From Margaritifera margaritifera (lineage: Eukaryota > Mollusca > Bivalvia > Unionida > Margaritiferidae): a stretch of DNA of 64,000 nt. Shown in pieces: positions 1-10,899 of the stretch. Each line of letters starts with the position of its first letter. The first letter of the stretch is position 1. The translations under genes were made by a program, and so were the position numbers. The stretch spans positions 6,193,501 through 6,257,500 of the forward strand of contig JAQPZY010001688.1 of the NCBI GenBank assembly GCA_029931535.1, given 5' to 3'. The notes below the pieces were generated by a model. The model saw only the letters and a program-made list of their open reading frames with translations. It did no database searches and was not told the origin of the DNA.

Positions 1-1424
1 ATTCATTGAATATATTTGGAGAGAATTCGAATATTCATCGATGTTAATAAAGCATAAAATCCATCCTCTTTTCTTTCTTTGATCAAGTCTCATTGAAAAC
101 ACAAAGGCATCAAATTCAAATTAAATTGTATTTTTGGGGTCTTGAGTAAATGTTTTTGAGGGTTCAAACTAAATATCAAAGTGGGTGTTATTTTCCCTGT
201 TTATCTTCAAATTCAGTACAGCCATAAATGTTCATTTAGTGCTGAAGATGGATAGTAATAAAGGGCAGAAACTCGATTACCTGTTCAGTTATATGTGGGG
301 ACTATGTCAACAATTTCTCTGGGAAATGATTTGATTTATTCACAATCAAAATGGCACAGGCATGTGGCCATTTAATTAAATTAAATTTGGATACATTGAT
401 TGCAGGTCTCCATAATTTGTCATACTAGTATATGTGTCCCGTGCAACTTACTTTTTGAACAACTATAAAATCCCCAAAGTGGACATTGGGAGTTTCTTCT
501 AAGCCAAATCAAAATCATATTCAGAGTTGTTAATTAAAATTGTAACTGTAACCCATACACACGTATTCACCTCATCTTATACATAAGATGCACATTGCAA
601 TAGGTGTGAAATGACCTTGTGGCTTCTGTAGACAGCAACCTATACCTGTGAACTAGTTTCTTGCTTCAACCAAGTTTGTGAGTAGACTATTCAGTTTCAT
701 GAGTAAAAAGCAATTCCCAACAAACAGTTAAGTAATTTTCAAAAAGCACAGATAAGAAAAAGTGAAATCATTCCTGCACAATATTAAAATATATGCTGAT
801 GACTATAGCTTTGTAGTAATGCACAGCAACAACAGAGTGGCAGGCTTGATTGAAACAGCAAAATCTCAACCCCTACAACTTAAATGGCTCTTTTCCAAAG
901 GCATGTCAACTGGACTATATACATCTTACTGATATGAAGCTGACATCTGTATTACTGACTTTTAAGAAAATAAAGAAAAGGATAGTGTCAGATTTGAAGC
1001 ATATTGGTAAATCGATAGGTGTGTAATAACTTTAAAACTTGAATAATAGACCAAATATGGAAATATATTAGAGTTAACTTTCCTTTCCTAGGTAAGATGA
1101 GCAGGGATGGGGAGGGTAATTGTTTCAGGGATTGACTACAACTACTCCTGACACAATGAATGTCGAACAACAGTTCACATATTTTTCAGACCTCTGATTG
1201 ACTGATACATAAAGACTTTGTTGACTTTCATATGACCCCTATTCTATACCATGTTGTTCATCAACTTGCCGTATTAAACGTTATCTTTTCAAGAGTGTAA
1301 TGAATAGAAATGGAAATGTTGTGAGCAATCTGACTATTCAGAATTTTTACATTATAATTACCTTGTGAGTCAGAGCTTGAATTTCAGGAGATTTACAGGT
1401 TTGAAGTTGTTCTATTGTAAACAA

Positions 1425-1613
1425 TGGTTTGGTTTGGTGCTTTATGGCAGAGCAACACAAGTAGCTTATTTAGTACCAAGGCAATTAGAGTAAAGTGCCT
1501 TGCCTAAGGACACACCATGGTAGCTGACCCAGCAGGTCCGGTGGTAGGATTCAAACCTGCACTCTTTCGGTCGTGAGTCTGGCATGCTAACCACTGAGCC
1601 ACTGCAGTTCTCC
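1425..1613 (-). mobile_element. tRNA-derived SINE
   Basis: Read on the - strand it starts GCAGTGGCTCAGTGGTTAGC, a pol III A-box-like tRNA head, and has GGTTTGAATCC as B box. Its tail region has GTGTGTCCTTAGGCAAGGCA. The same TGTAAACAA word lies at 1416-1424 and 1614-1622, a good target-site duplication. It is not a functional tRNA: no cloverleaf 3' half is present. Confidence 0.85.
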
Positions 1614-1734
1614 TGTAAACAAATTTAATAGTGCATAGTTTATATTTTGCTTTGTTTCTTTTACAGAATGCTGCCAAAATTCATTTGAAACAAGTGAAAA
1701 TTAATAAAAATGATGGATGGAAGCAATAAATAGA

Positions 1735-1894
1735 GAATATTTTCTTTTCCTATGTTAATACCAGATATATTTCATCGTGTGGTACAAAAACATGATATTT
1801 TAATAAGTGGCAAAGCCACGAGCTAAAATATATCATTTTTGGTACCAAAAGATGAAATATATCTGGTATTTACGCAGGAAAAGAAAATTTTCTT
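1735..1894. repeat. Long inverted repeat (hairpin of about 160 bp)
   Basis: The left arm (about 1735-1813) and right arm (about 1815-1894) are imperfect reverse complements, including ACCAGATATATTTCAT and ATGAAATATATCTGGT, and TTTTCTTTTCCT and AGGAAAAGAAAA, with GTGGCAAAGCCAC at the centre. Probably a palindromic MITE. Confidence 0.85.
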
Positions 1895-2358
1895 TTTATT
1901 ATATACCAAACCTGCTCCAGAATCGAAGCTTATAAGATTAAACTCACTCTTCAGCACAACCCACCCCCTTTTCATAATTCACCTCACTTTCATAGGCTGA
2001 TCATATAAATATCGGTGACTTAAGAGAGCGGTAGGATTGGGATGACCTAATTTGTCGCAGTAAATGACATTTTTGACATTTTGTAAACTATTGAATCATA
2101 TCTGACCTTAAAGCGAGTCCAATACAGCAATGCATCACAGCGGGTTTATCATTGTTGTCAAGGAAGTAAAGGGAAATAACTTCATAGGGATGTGAACAGC
2201 ATAGAGTGAAATTTACTCAGCAAAGATTAATTTCCATGTCTGAAATGTAATGCAGTTTCTATTTATTTGTTCTAACTCACAAAGTGCTCGTTTTTGTTGC
2301 TTCAGGTATAACTTCTGTAGGCATATTCAATCAAGTGTCGCATGGCATGATGGGAAAT

Positions 2359-2414
2359 CTTATATTTTCACATGTGAAAATATAAGGATATATTTTTCAC
2401 ATGTGAAAATATAA
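2359..2414. repeat. Perfect 28-bp palindrome and a diverged second copy
   Basis: Positions 2359-2386 form a perfect palindrome; each half is CTTATATTTTCACA or its reverse complement. About 30 bp on, 2389-2414 repeats it imperfectly with the same CACATGTG centre. Confidence 0.9.
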
Positions 2415-3417
2415 AGATGAAAAAATATGAAAATTTTTTCGTCAATAAGTTTCAATATTTCACACTTAAGTATATAATAAATACTTAATATAAATCCTTT
2501 CGTGAGATCATAAACAAACATCTAGATGATAAATGAAATGCTAAATTTAGAATGCAAATGAAATACATTCCTTTAATTTGATCTGAACTAGATAAAGAAA
2601 CTGTATGATGATGCTCCTTCTTTTTGAGGGAATGCGGTTTATACAAAAAAATTTGACCATATGTTTTAATGATTTTACATGTGTTACCTTTATCTTTTAT
2701 TTAATATGCCTTTTACAGAATTTTAATGTTTTTACTTTTATATTTTATCTTGTTGTACTTCATGTTTACATTTATTTTGAAGGGTTATCTTCCTGAAGTT
2801 CTTGTGCAGTTCTGTATATTTACATTTTTTCAAACTTTACTTTTAGTTGGCACCATATAGCCACTATTGTGCTGGGATGCCATGAAACGCTACTACATAA
2901 ATGTATACATACACAAATGAAATGCAGATTTGGTAAAATTACCCATTTCAGCTTCTGAATCACCAGTCTACTGTTTTGCATGTTTTTGTTGTTTGTTTGT
3001 TTTTTAAATGACAAATCCACAACATTTTGTATCACAAATTTAAAGTGATTAACAGTAATGACTTCAATACTGGAATAAAAGACCAAATGTGGAAATATAT
3101 TGGAGTTAACTTGTTGAGGTTTGGTGATGGTGGTGGGTGGGTGAAAGGGTGAGAGGTAATGGAATGTGGAATTGACTACATCTGCTCCCAATTTAATGAA
3201 TGTCTGACAGCGGTTTACACATTTTTTTGCATACTATATTTTTATCCCTTTTGCTCACAAAATGGAGGTCCCTTGCATGCACTGGTCCTGAAGATATTAT
3301 CAAGTGACTTTTAAAAGATTGGAAAGTTTCCTATTTTTATCGGTACACTGTCATGCAAAGATGGCACTTAAGCTTATGTGCTTTGTACACTGTGAAAGGT
3401 TAAGCGATCTTGACTCA

Positions 3418-3536
3418 ATATCTGTTAATGATTGTGTCAAATATCTGTTAATGATTGTGTCAAATATCTGTTAATGATTGTGTCAAATATCTGTTAATGA
3501 TTGTGTCAAATATCTGTTAATAATTATGTCAAATTT
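3418..3536 (+). repeat. 23-bp tandem repeat, five copies
   Basis: TCTGTTAATGATTGTGTCAA begins at 3421, 3444, 3467, 3490 and 3513. The first four are near-identical and the last is diverged (TAATAATTATGTC). Confidence 0.95.
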
Positions 3537-3589
3537 AATAACTGGTTTCCATACAGTCCCAAACTGTCTTCAACTTACAAATATTTAAA

Positions 3590-3960
3590 AGACTTTTTAT
3601 GATATCCACTTGGACCTAAATGAAAATCATGCCAATCTGACTTCCAACATGGTTGCCATTGCTGACCATCTTCATAATCTCACTATCACTACTTCAGGAT
3701 GAACAATTGTATCAACATGCAGTTTTCATTTAAATAGTTGGACCTAAATGAAAATAGTTCTGATCTGACCGTAACATGCAACCATTGCAGCCATCTTGAG
3801 TATCTTGTTATCCCTACTCCTTCACAATGGTCAGTCATATTGACATAGAGTTTTCACAAAGGGACTTTATGTAGATGGTCCAAGATAAAAGTGGTTCTTA
3901 TCTGATGTCCAACATTGCTGCCATCTTGAAAATCCACCTGCGGTTTTCTTTGTAAACAAT
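3590..3960 (+). repeat. Diverged tandem repeat of about 140 bp
   Basis: GGACCTAAATGAAAATCATG and GGACCTAAATGAAAATAGTT each lead into CAACATGG..GCCAT, a CATCTT block and a TCACTAC or CCCTACTCC block; a third, weaker copy follows from about 3860. No coding potential. Confidence 0.75.
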
Positions 3961-4188
3961 TGCTGGTTGTGGGAACCAACAGGGTCCTTCCTTGTACATA
4001 ATCATATAATTTTGGTTGTGCTAACTAGCATTAGGAGAGTTTCATCCTTATAGTAGAGCATTTCATTATGCTCCTGCAGGGTGATCAGGGTAGAGGTTGG
4101 ATGCTCAGCATTTCTCCTCCTCATACCTATTCTACTAATGTTAATGTGATCAGGTAATATATTTGATGGAGAAAGGATATTTGTAGTA

Positions 4189-4536
4189 AATTATGTTTCT
4201 CTGAAAATGCTTACCTGATCACATTACCATTAAGCCTTCCCACCTTTCCCTGCAATGTGAGCATCCTGCCCTATGGATCACTCGGGTTTAAACTGGCTAT
4301 ATCTGGATAAGGGAAGCTAATCTGTAAGAGTTACTTCTCTTTGTATGAGATATGAACAGAAAGATATTTTCATGTCTGAAGGATTGATTGATTGATTGTG
4401 GCTTTACGGTGCACCAGCACTGTGAGGCTATTTATCGCCACACGTCAGAAGGAGAGTTGGATTCCGGAGGTAGCAGAAAGTCGTTTCTAACATTAATGTG
4501 AACGGGTAAGTATTTTCAGAGAAACATAATTTACTA
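4189..4536. repeat. Inverted repeat arms about 260 bp apart
   Basis: AGTAAATTATGTTTCTCTGA near 4189-4208 and its continuation to about 4234 (GAAAATGCTTACCTGATCAC) are matched in reverse complement at about 4487-4536. The TTAATGTGATCAGGTAA word at about 4141 makes a third related piece. This may be the ends of a small DNA transposon. Confidence 0.75.
4381..4445 (-). mobile_element. SINE 3'-tail fragment
   Basis: (GATT)n followed by GTGGCTTTACGGTGCACCAG and TATTTATCGCCA is, on the - strand, the conserved end and AATC-repeat tail of invertebrate SINEs. No tRNA head is attached. Confidence 0.55.
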
Positions 4537-4799
4537 CAAAATTTCCTTTTTTGCATCCTTTTTTTTGTGTGCAGTTGTACTGGGTTTATAGTCATATTTT
4601 GAGTCATATAAATTTTCATAGCCTTTGTTCCATCCAAGAAAGGATTTTTCTTTCCCCTTTTGATGTTTTGGGTAATCAACCATGGTCTTATTACATGATC
4701 AAATACAATTAATGTAAGATGTGCCATTTTTTGTTCTCTCCATTTTCTGTTATTCTTGCAGATAAGTCCATTCACATATTTTTTTTAGAAGAAATGTGA

Positions 4800-6640
4800 T
4801 GTCAAACCCACTTGCACTTTATTACTCAATCAACTGGGGACAGTGGGGTACATGTTACATCACACACAGTTATTCAGTATGCCCTTAACAGGATGTTTTT
4901 ACTGATATTAATTGCACATGACAACTCCCTTCTTTTTTTTTTTCCTGAAAAGTGTCTGTTTTTAAATCATCCTTGATCCAATATCAAAAAGTGTTATTTA
5001 AACTTGAAATCTAATGAGTATGTAACAATGGACATGAACAAAAACAGGTTATCCAGCAGGAACAGGGGCTGGAAAAACTCAAGTTCTCGAAAATACAAAA
5101 TACCATGTAAATTGAACTTGTACACCATTTATAATTATTTATACTATTTTCCCCCTTTACATAGCAAAAGTTCCATACACAAATGGGTTGTGTACAAAGA
5201 CACATCTGTGTGAAAATGTAAACAGTCTTTTCGTAAGCAACAAAAAAGCATGTGCTTTGTATGCTGTCTGGCTATCATAAATGGGTAGCATATAGATGTC
5301 GTAAATTTAACACTGCTAGATGTAAACAATGTCAGCTATATTTCCAGTTGCTACCAATATTTCACAAGAATCTGAGATGTTACATTAGGGCACCAAACTG
5401 ATTTACCGAATTGAGAAAACTCTGTCAGAAATTCATTAGGTCAACACATGTACTTAATTGCAAGGTCATATATGGTTGGAAGCTTCTCAGATTAGCATAA
5501 AATTTGTCTGATTTTGGAATGTAGCTCTTATGACACGAATGCTACACCCAAACATGGTGAAGAATACTTGGATAATTTATTATTTATTTCATTCTGAAGA
5601 TCTCTGCATGATTTCACATGTGTATAGCTTTGCACAGTAAATTGAATGCCAATGACCGCCGTCTTAATGAACAGTTTGACATTATGATGGCAATTAATCA
5701 TGACACCCTCATTGTGGACACAATAAAACTTCTGTATGTCCTTAACATTTTGCTTGAAAATTTTAGTTTTTAAATTTATTTTACTAATAATCAATTAAAT
5801 AGATATCAATGCTATCTCTCTATGTTGACTACAAATGACATGAGTACCAGCTTTAAGTTTTGTTGACTATTTCAGGAAATACTGAACTTTTTTACAGACA
5901 TAACATTTATTTTATGACATCGAATTCTGTGCCATATACTTGAAGAATCCTTTGAATGATGCCAGTTCAATAACTTTGGTTTTGTTCCAGACCAATATTA
6001 GTTATAAATTTAACCAAACTAAACAAACGAGTATATCTTGACAGTATTTGAGACAAGTTAAGTGATATCCAATTCAAAGTCAAAGGCCATAAGTAAGAGT
6101 TCTGTACTTTGTACTCTGCTTGTTTTGTGAAGTGACCTCCCCAGGAATGTTTGATGCACATGGTAGCATCACAAATGTTTGAAAGCAAAACGATCAGTGA
6201 ATATTTAAAAGAAATTAAACATATTTACAAAGTATTCTTTATACCAAAAATGTGTTAAGAAAATGTCATTTGAGTGATATGGCATGGAATTAGATGACAT
6301 AATGGTTATTTAACAGAATAATTTTCAAAGAATAGTGGGAAACATACAAACATATGGGCAATGGTGCATAGGATATTGGCAGGTTCAGAAGCTTGACAGG
6401 CTGAAATTATTGTACATCGGGACTGCCATGGTAAATGGCTCTGAGGGGAGCACTCTTGTGAATATGCTAACTCAAACATACAAGAAAATAATTATGTTTC
6501 CAAACTTGGTATGTTGGACTTTATCAGGAATATTTTAGATGATTTAGATACTCAGCAGTTAAAATTAATAAAAGGAGGAAGAAATGGAATTCTCATGAAT
6601 TCCTATAATTTCTTTTCGGCTGTTGAGCATCAGTCCTTAT
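4800..6640. other. No recognisable feature
   Basis: AT-rich intronic or flanking sequence. The short open frames here (under 90 codons) lack splice signals and domain similarity. I saw no TAF5 upstream exon. Confidence 0.6.
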
Positions 6641-6663
6641 GAGATTTTTGTTTTTGTATGCAG

Positions 6664-6783
6664 GAAAGACCAGGACAAGTTGGAGAAGATAACAGCCTTC
6701 AGAGAGACCCTGAAGAGAGTAAAACTTGGTCCAGAAAATTTGCCCTCCATCTGCTTCTACACTCTTCTCAATTCCTGGCAAGG
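6664..6783 (+). CDS. TAF5: TAF5 exon: linker and segment just before the WD40 propeller
   Basis: The acceptor is a T-rich tract ending TATGCAG at 6663 and the donor is GG|GTAGGT. The exon starts with one base finishing a split codon, then reads 39 codons beginning KDQDKLEKI and ending LPSICFYTLLNSWQ, with two bases left over. LPSICFYT followed by LN-x-x-QG is the conserved entry to the TAF5 propeller. Two ATG-started readings overlap it but are shadows: one is out of frame and one is on the other strand. The exon upstream of this one is not recognisable in the window. Confidence 0.93.
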
Positions 6784-6991
6784 GTAGGTGGCCAGTACAT
6801 CTCGTGGAACATGCATATGTCAGAAGCAGCACTTAATGCAAGTCAGTTGAGTCTGTCTGAAAATACAATAACTTAACTGTTTTCTGTAGGTTACAAATAT
6901 TCATGGATTTTGTGGTTGCTTCAGATGTGAATTTACAGACCCAACAAACAGGAAATGGTAGGACCACTTTCCTAATCCACAAATCCAAGTA

Positions 6992-8006
6992 CAGTGGTCC
7001 CCTTAATATAATGCCACCCCTTCTGCAGTAGGAAAGTGGCTTTATAAGAGGGGTGGCCTTTCTAGAGGGGGATCACACAGATTTTACATATAAAGTATGA
7101 AAGGCATAACTAATTTTTAAATATTTAATACTTTCATTTAAAAGTCACAGGAATGTTATGGAATTATTGTTATAAAACTTATATCAGTGTTATTTAAAAT
7201 AATTATGAATAATCATCAATCATGGTGCAAAACTACCTTGTCAATAAAATCAGGGCACAAAAATATGGCTGTAACTATCACTGTCCATTGATTCTATTTT
7301 CCCACTGCAGTAGAATGTATTACTGACAATGTTTATTTGAATCTTTTTGACATCAAATTTATCAGTAGTGATCAAAAGACTCGCCTTCTTTTTATTTGGT
7401 CAAATTGCTTTCACTTTTCCTTCTAAACTAAGAATGTCTGACATTTTCGACTTTTTGCAACAACTCCTTCATTGTCAATTTGTACTTATTACACTAGATG
7501 ATCAGTGTTTACAAATGAAGTGAGCTTGTCACGTGATTGACTGCTTTTAGTCTGGTACCCTTTCAAGTACATTTTGTAATTTATGAGATGGAAGCCTCAA
7601 CTGCTATGAAACCATTTTTACTTTCTGGTGACCAGATGTCATGCTGGCTTAAGCTGAACAATACATTGTTTCTCAGTGGTTAGCTTTTGGCAGCTTGATA
7701 TTATCTGTGGTAATAATATCCAGTAATTATCAAAGTGGCAAGACCTAACATCTAAGTAACACACAGGAGCAAGGACAATGGGATTACTTATCTCTTTGTA
7801 TGGATTAAAGTTACTTTATCTGCATGCTGGAACAAAATTCAATGTGTTGAATTTAGAAATCAACAAATATTCGAGAGATTTCTATCTGTAAACCCCATTA
7901 TGTGGCCACTCATGTGGGCTAATTTTTACAGTTTTTGCACAGATATGCCAGCAGCGTGTTATGATAAAGGGGTGGCCATCATATAGGGATACTTTTGAGC
8001 ACAAAC
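6992..8006. mobile_element. Non-coding DNA transposon, about 1 kb
   Basis: The left end is CAGTGGTCCCCTTAATATAA directly after a TA, and GCCACCCCTTCT follows. The right part AGGGGTGGCCATCATATAGG and GATAC is its imperfect reverse complement. The left end also carries a subterminal inverted copy (GAGGGGTGGCCTTTC). No transposase frame remains. The TA target and CAGTGG end suggest a Tc1/mariner or Tigger-type MITE. Confidence 0.7.
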
Positions 8007-8089
8007 TCCTCTGTACCATAGGATTCTGGACATATATAGCGGAATCAATTTGTGATCAGATTTTACATTGTGCCATTGAAATCAGATAT

Positions 8090-8580
8090 AATTTGAGAGG
8101 AGTTATTTATTTAATATATATTCATTGGAATTATTAAAGTGCTCATTGACTTTTGAATTAATACATTACTTTGGACTTTTGTGAAATCATTCAAAGACAT
8201 TCTGGATTGTATTATTGTACATTTAGGATTATTTGGAATTTAATTCACAATATTGCAAGTATCTCTTGAATTTCACTTTGTATTGTAGGGAAATAAATTT
8301 CTTGTTGATATCACTTACATTGTTGGTTTCACTTTCTTTCTGTTACATATTTTTAAGACCTAGAGTTGTAACAGAAATTGGGGGCTTGTCCAGGATCTGA
8401 ATTTGTTTAAAATATTTCAGAGATATTAAAAATTGTCTTTGAAATTTAAATTGACTTTGTTTTGGAACTTTCATTGTCACTGGTAAAGATTTTTATTTCA
8501 CACATTTGAGAAATCTTTAGTGAAATCAGCAAGCATTCACAATGTCATCTAATGTTGAGAATTTTGTTTCAAATAATTGA
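8090..8580 (+). mobile_element. Partial LTR, primer-binding site and leader of an LTR retrotransposon
   Basis: The stretch 8090-8373 matches the 3' part of the LTRs at about 29615-30349 and 46040-46820 and ends in the same AAGACCTAGAGTTGTAACA. Right after it, TGGGGGCTTGTCCAGGAT (8379-8396) fits a proline-tRNA-type primer-binding site with two differences. A short frame opening MSSNVENFVS begins at 8542 and stops after 12 codons, as a broken gag start would. Probably Ty3/Gypsy-like. The left part of the LTR is missing. Confidence 0.8.
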
Positions 8581-8674
8581 AATTAAAGTTTTTTTACTTA
8601 GTTTATGCTTAAGTAATGTATTTGTTAAATACAGAGCCATGTTACTTTATATGTAGATACAACACCAGTTTGCT

Positions 8675-9390
8675 TAAAGTAGGTCAGTGTGTCATTTGCT
8701 TAAAGTAGGTCAGTGTGTCGTTCATTCAGGTTTCATTGACTTTGTTAAAGTTTTTCATTTCCCTCAGATTCTTGTATACTATTTGATAAGGAACTCATTC
8801 AACTTAGTTCATGGATACATTTTGTTGGTAAAAATACCAAATTGCCAAATTTAGGTCAGTTTAACCTAGATTCCATGCTTCAGTGACTTTAAGTTTTGTG
8901 TTTTGGTCAGTTACCTGGGTACTGTTGGCTACAGAGTCATAGAAATTGATATGTTGATGTGTCTTGGTGAGTGCAACATCTTTCCACCAAAAGTAGATTA
9001 CTATGTCCAGTATTTCATATTTCTTTGACTTGTATGATTTTCAAATCTAGTATTGGTCATTGTGTCATACAGCTTAGTGCAAACATGTACTTGAGTGAAT
9101 TCAACACCAACCTACAAAAAGTAGGAAAAGTAGGCCACTTTGATATAATGTTGAGCCTGCCTTGGCAGAAGCGTGACATACTGATCATTTTGGTGTCATG
9201 TTTATGACAGCAGCTATCCTGCTGGGCATAGGCGGCCAAAATCGTTGTAATTGTTGATTTACCATTATCATTGATGTATGTGGTCTTGCATAAATATAGT
9301 GATCGATGCAATGCAGTGATCATTTTCCTCACTCATATTCTCTCTCACATTGATGAAATACAGTCACATCTGGACTGAAATGGTGCTTTT
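8675..9390 (+). repeat. Diverged copy of the composite tandem-core repeat
   Basis: CTTAAAGTAGGTCAGTGTGT occurs twice 27 bp apart, followed by CATGCTTCAGTGACTTTAAG and related words typical of the cores at 29.3-32.1, 37.8-39.8 and 47.2-49.7 kb. Strongly decayed. Confidence 0.55.
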
Positions 9391-9397
9391 AGTAGTA

Positions 9398-9572
9398 CAG
9401 TAGAACCTGTCTTGAAAAACCACCCCTTCTGAAAGAAAAAATGGTCTCTCAAGATGGATGATCTCTTATGACTGGTCATAATACTATATAATCAATAAAT
9501 CCATGCATTGAGAATCTGGTCTCTCAAGACAGTTGGTCTCATAGCATTGGTCTTTCAAGACAGGTTTCACTG
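9398..9572. mobile_element. 175-bp MITE with TA target site
   Basis: TA|CAGTAGAACCTGTCTTGA on the left and TCAAGACAGGTTTCACTG|TA on the right are inverted with two differences. The inner part repeats GGTCTCTCAAGA. Mariner/Tigger-type non-autonomous element. Confidence 0.88.
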
Positions 9573-10238
9573 TATGGTTATAACTGTTTATTATGCAAGA
9601 GGTGTCAGGGTATCAAATGTATGTTTGGCTGAATGGAAAACTCAGTTGTTTAATGAACCAGTAACAAAACCTTTCCATCAAGCACCTTGCATTGTTCAAA
9701 TAACCTGAGTAGGGATGAGGAGTCCTAATGGGGATAATTAAATAGTCATGCTGTTTGAACAAGCAAACAAAGCCCATGGAAAAAGCTGACAGAACAATTG
9801 TCCCAAAACTTCTGTCATGGAAAAAACTCATTGAACTGAAAGATCCAACAACTTACAGTGCATTAAAAGATAATTTCAAAAACTAATTTAGGGTGTTTGA
9901 ACTTTTAAGATCTTTCAAAATATACAATAAATATGGTAGCATAAAATATCTTTCAGGCACCAGCATTTTTCTAAAAATAGCTAAACAAATTTGTTTTTGA
10001 ATTTTACAAATGTTGCAGTTAATATGAAGTACATTTCATATTCCCCATTAAGGGAAATAACACATATAATATTGTGTGGTAATCTTGTTCAAGTCTGAAA
10101 TTATTGGCATACATTCCTTTGATGTAAAACATGTTTTTTTCAGCTTGCTTTTGACCATATGGGCAGATAGTTTTGTGAATGGTTGATGTATATTTATGGA
10201 ATGTCCTGAATGAATTTCCTTGTCTCTGTGTATGTCAG

Positions 10239-10384
10239 AGTGACGTCCCTGGAGACAAGCGAGGACTCTAGTCTGATGAGTGCAGGTTTTGCTGACTCCA
10301 CCATCCGGGTTTGGTCACTGACGCCAAACAAAATGCGGACCATGAAGTCTCAGGAGGACCTGGAATTAATTGACAAAGATGCAG
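10239..10384 (+). CDS. TAF5: TAF5 exon: WD repeat 1
   Basis: The acceptor is GTATGTCAG at 10238. The first base completes a Gly codon (GG|A) with the previous exon. Forty-eight codons follow, containing SSLMSAGFADSTIRVWSL, a WD-repeat D strand ending in the VW pair that replaces WD here. The tail LELIDKDA leads to the acidic DDVLER motif of the next exon. The donor GCAG|GTTCAC is weaker than the others but preserves phase 1. A tRNA-derived SINE starts about 100 bp downstream in the intron. Confidence 0.93.
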
Positions 10385-10484
10385 GTTCACAAAAGTTGTA
10401 TTTTTCACTCAAAATACATTTTTTGTTTCTTACAGTGATTGACTCAATTTTAACTGAATGAATCTGGTTGATTTTAAATTGAAC

Positions 10485-10655
10485 TTTCAATACCTTATTG
10501 GCTATATCAATCAAAGGAAATGGGAGCTAAGTGCCTTTCCAGAAAGAAACACTGAGGCAGCTGACCCAGGCCAGACTGGTTGGGTGTCAAACCCACGACA
10601 CTTGGATTATGAGTCCATTGCTCTAGCATCTGAGTTATCAGAGCTCCTGAATAAT
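10485..10655 (-). mobile_element. tRNA-derived SINE, same family as 28790-28973
   Basis: On the - strand: GATAACTCAGATGCTAGAGC, then ATGGACTCATAATCCAAG as anticodon arm and GGGTTTGACACCC as B box, followed by GGAAAGGCACTTAGCTCCCA, the word shared with the SINE at 28.9 kb. It shows no intact tRNA. It lies about 100 bp downstream of the TAF5 WD-repeat-1 exon. Confidence 0.85.
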
Positions 10656-10665
10656 CTCAGAAAAA

Positions 10666-10878
10666 TACTGTCTTTACTTGCGTATAAGCTTTTACCAGCT
10701 GCATAGACCCGGATCTGCCATCGCAAAATCGCCGGCAGATCTGGGTCTATGCAGTTTGTAAGGACTAATCAGTAGAACAAACAACATAGACCCTGATCTG
10801 TTTGCGCATTATGCGACAGCAGATCAGGTTTTATGTTGTTTGCATTTGGACCCAGCTTATATGCGAGTATATACGGTA
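10666..10878. mobile_element. Foldback/MITE element with two internal hairpins
   Basis: Outer ends TTACTTGCGTATAAGCTT and AGCTTATATGCGAGTATATA are inverted and match the ends of the element at 50695-52073. Inside, arm 10699-10719 pairs with 10734-10754 (one mismatch), and a second hairpin spans about 10783-10842. The two hairpins are related in sequence (CATAGACCC..GATCTG). Confidence 0.88.
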
Positions 10879-10899
10879 AGAGATATCAAGGATAAGCTG

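Noticed and set aside
6658..6876. 72-codon + frame across the TAF5 exon
   Set aside because: Out of frame with the TAF5 reading and it runs through the donor into the intron.
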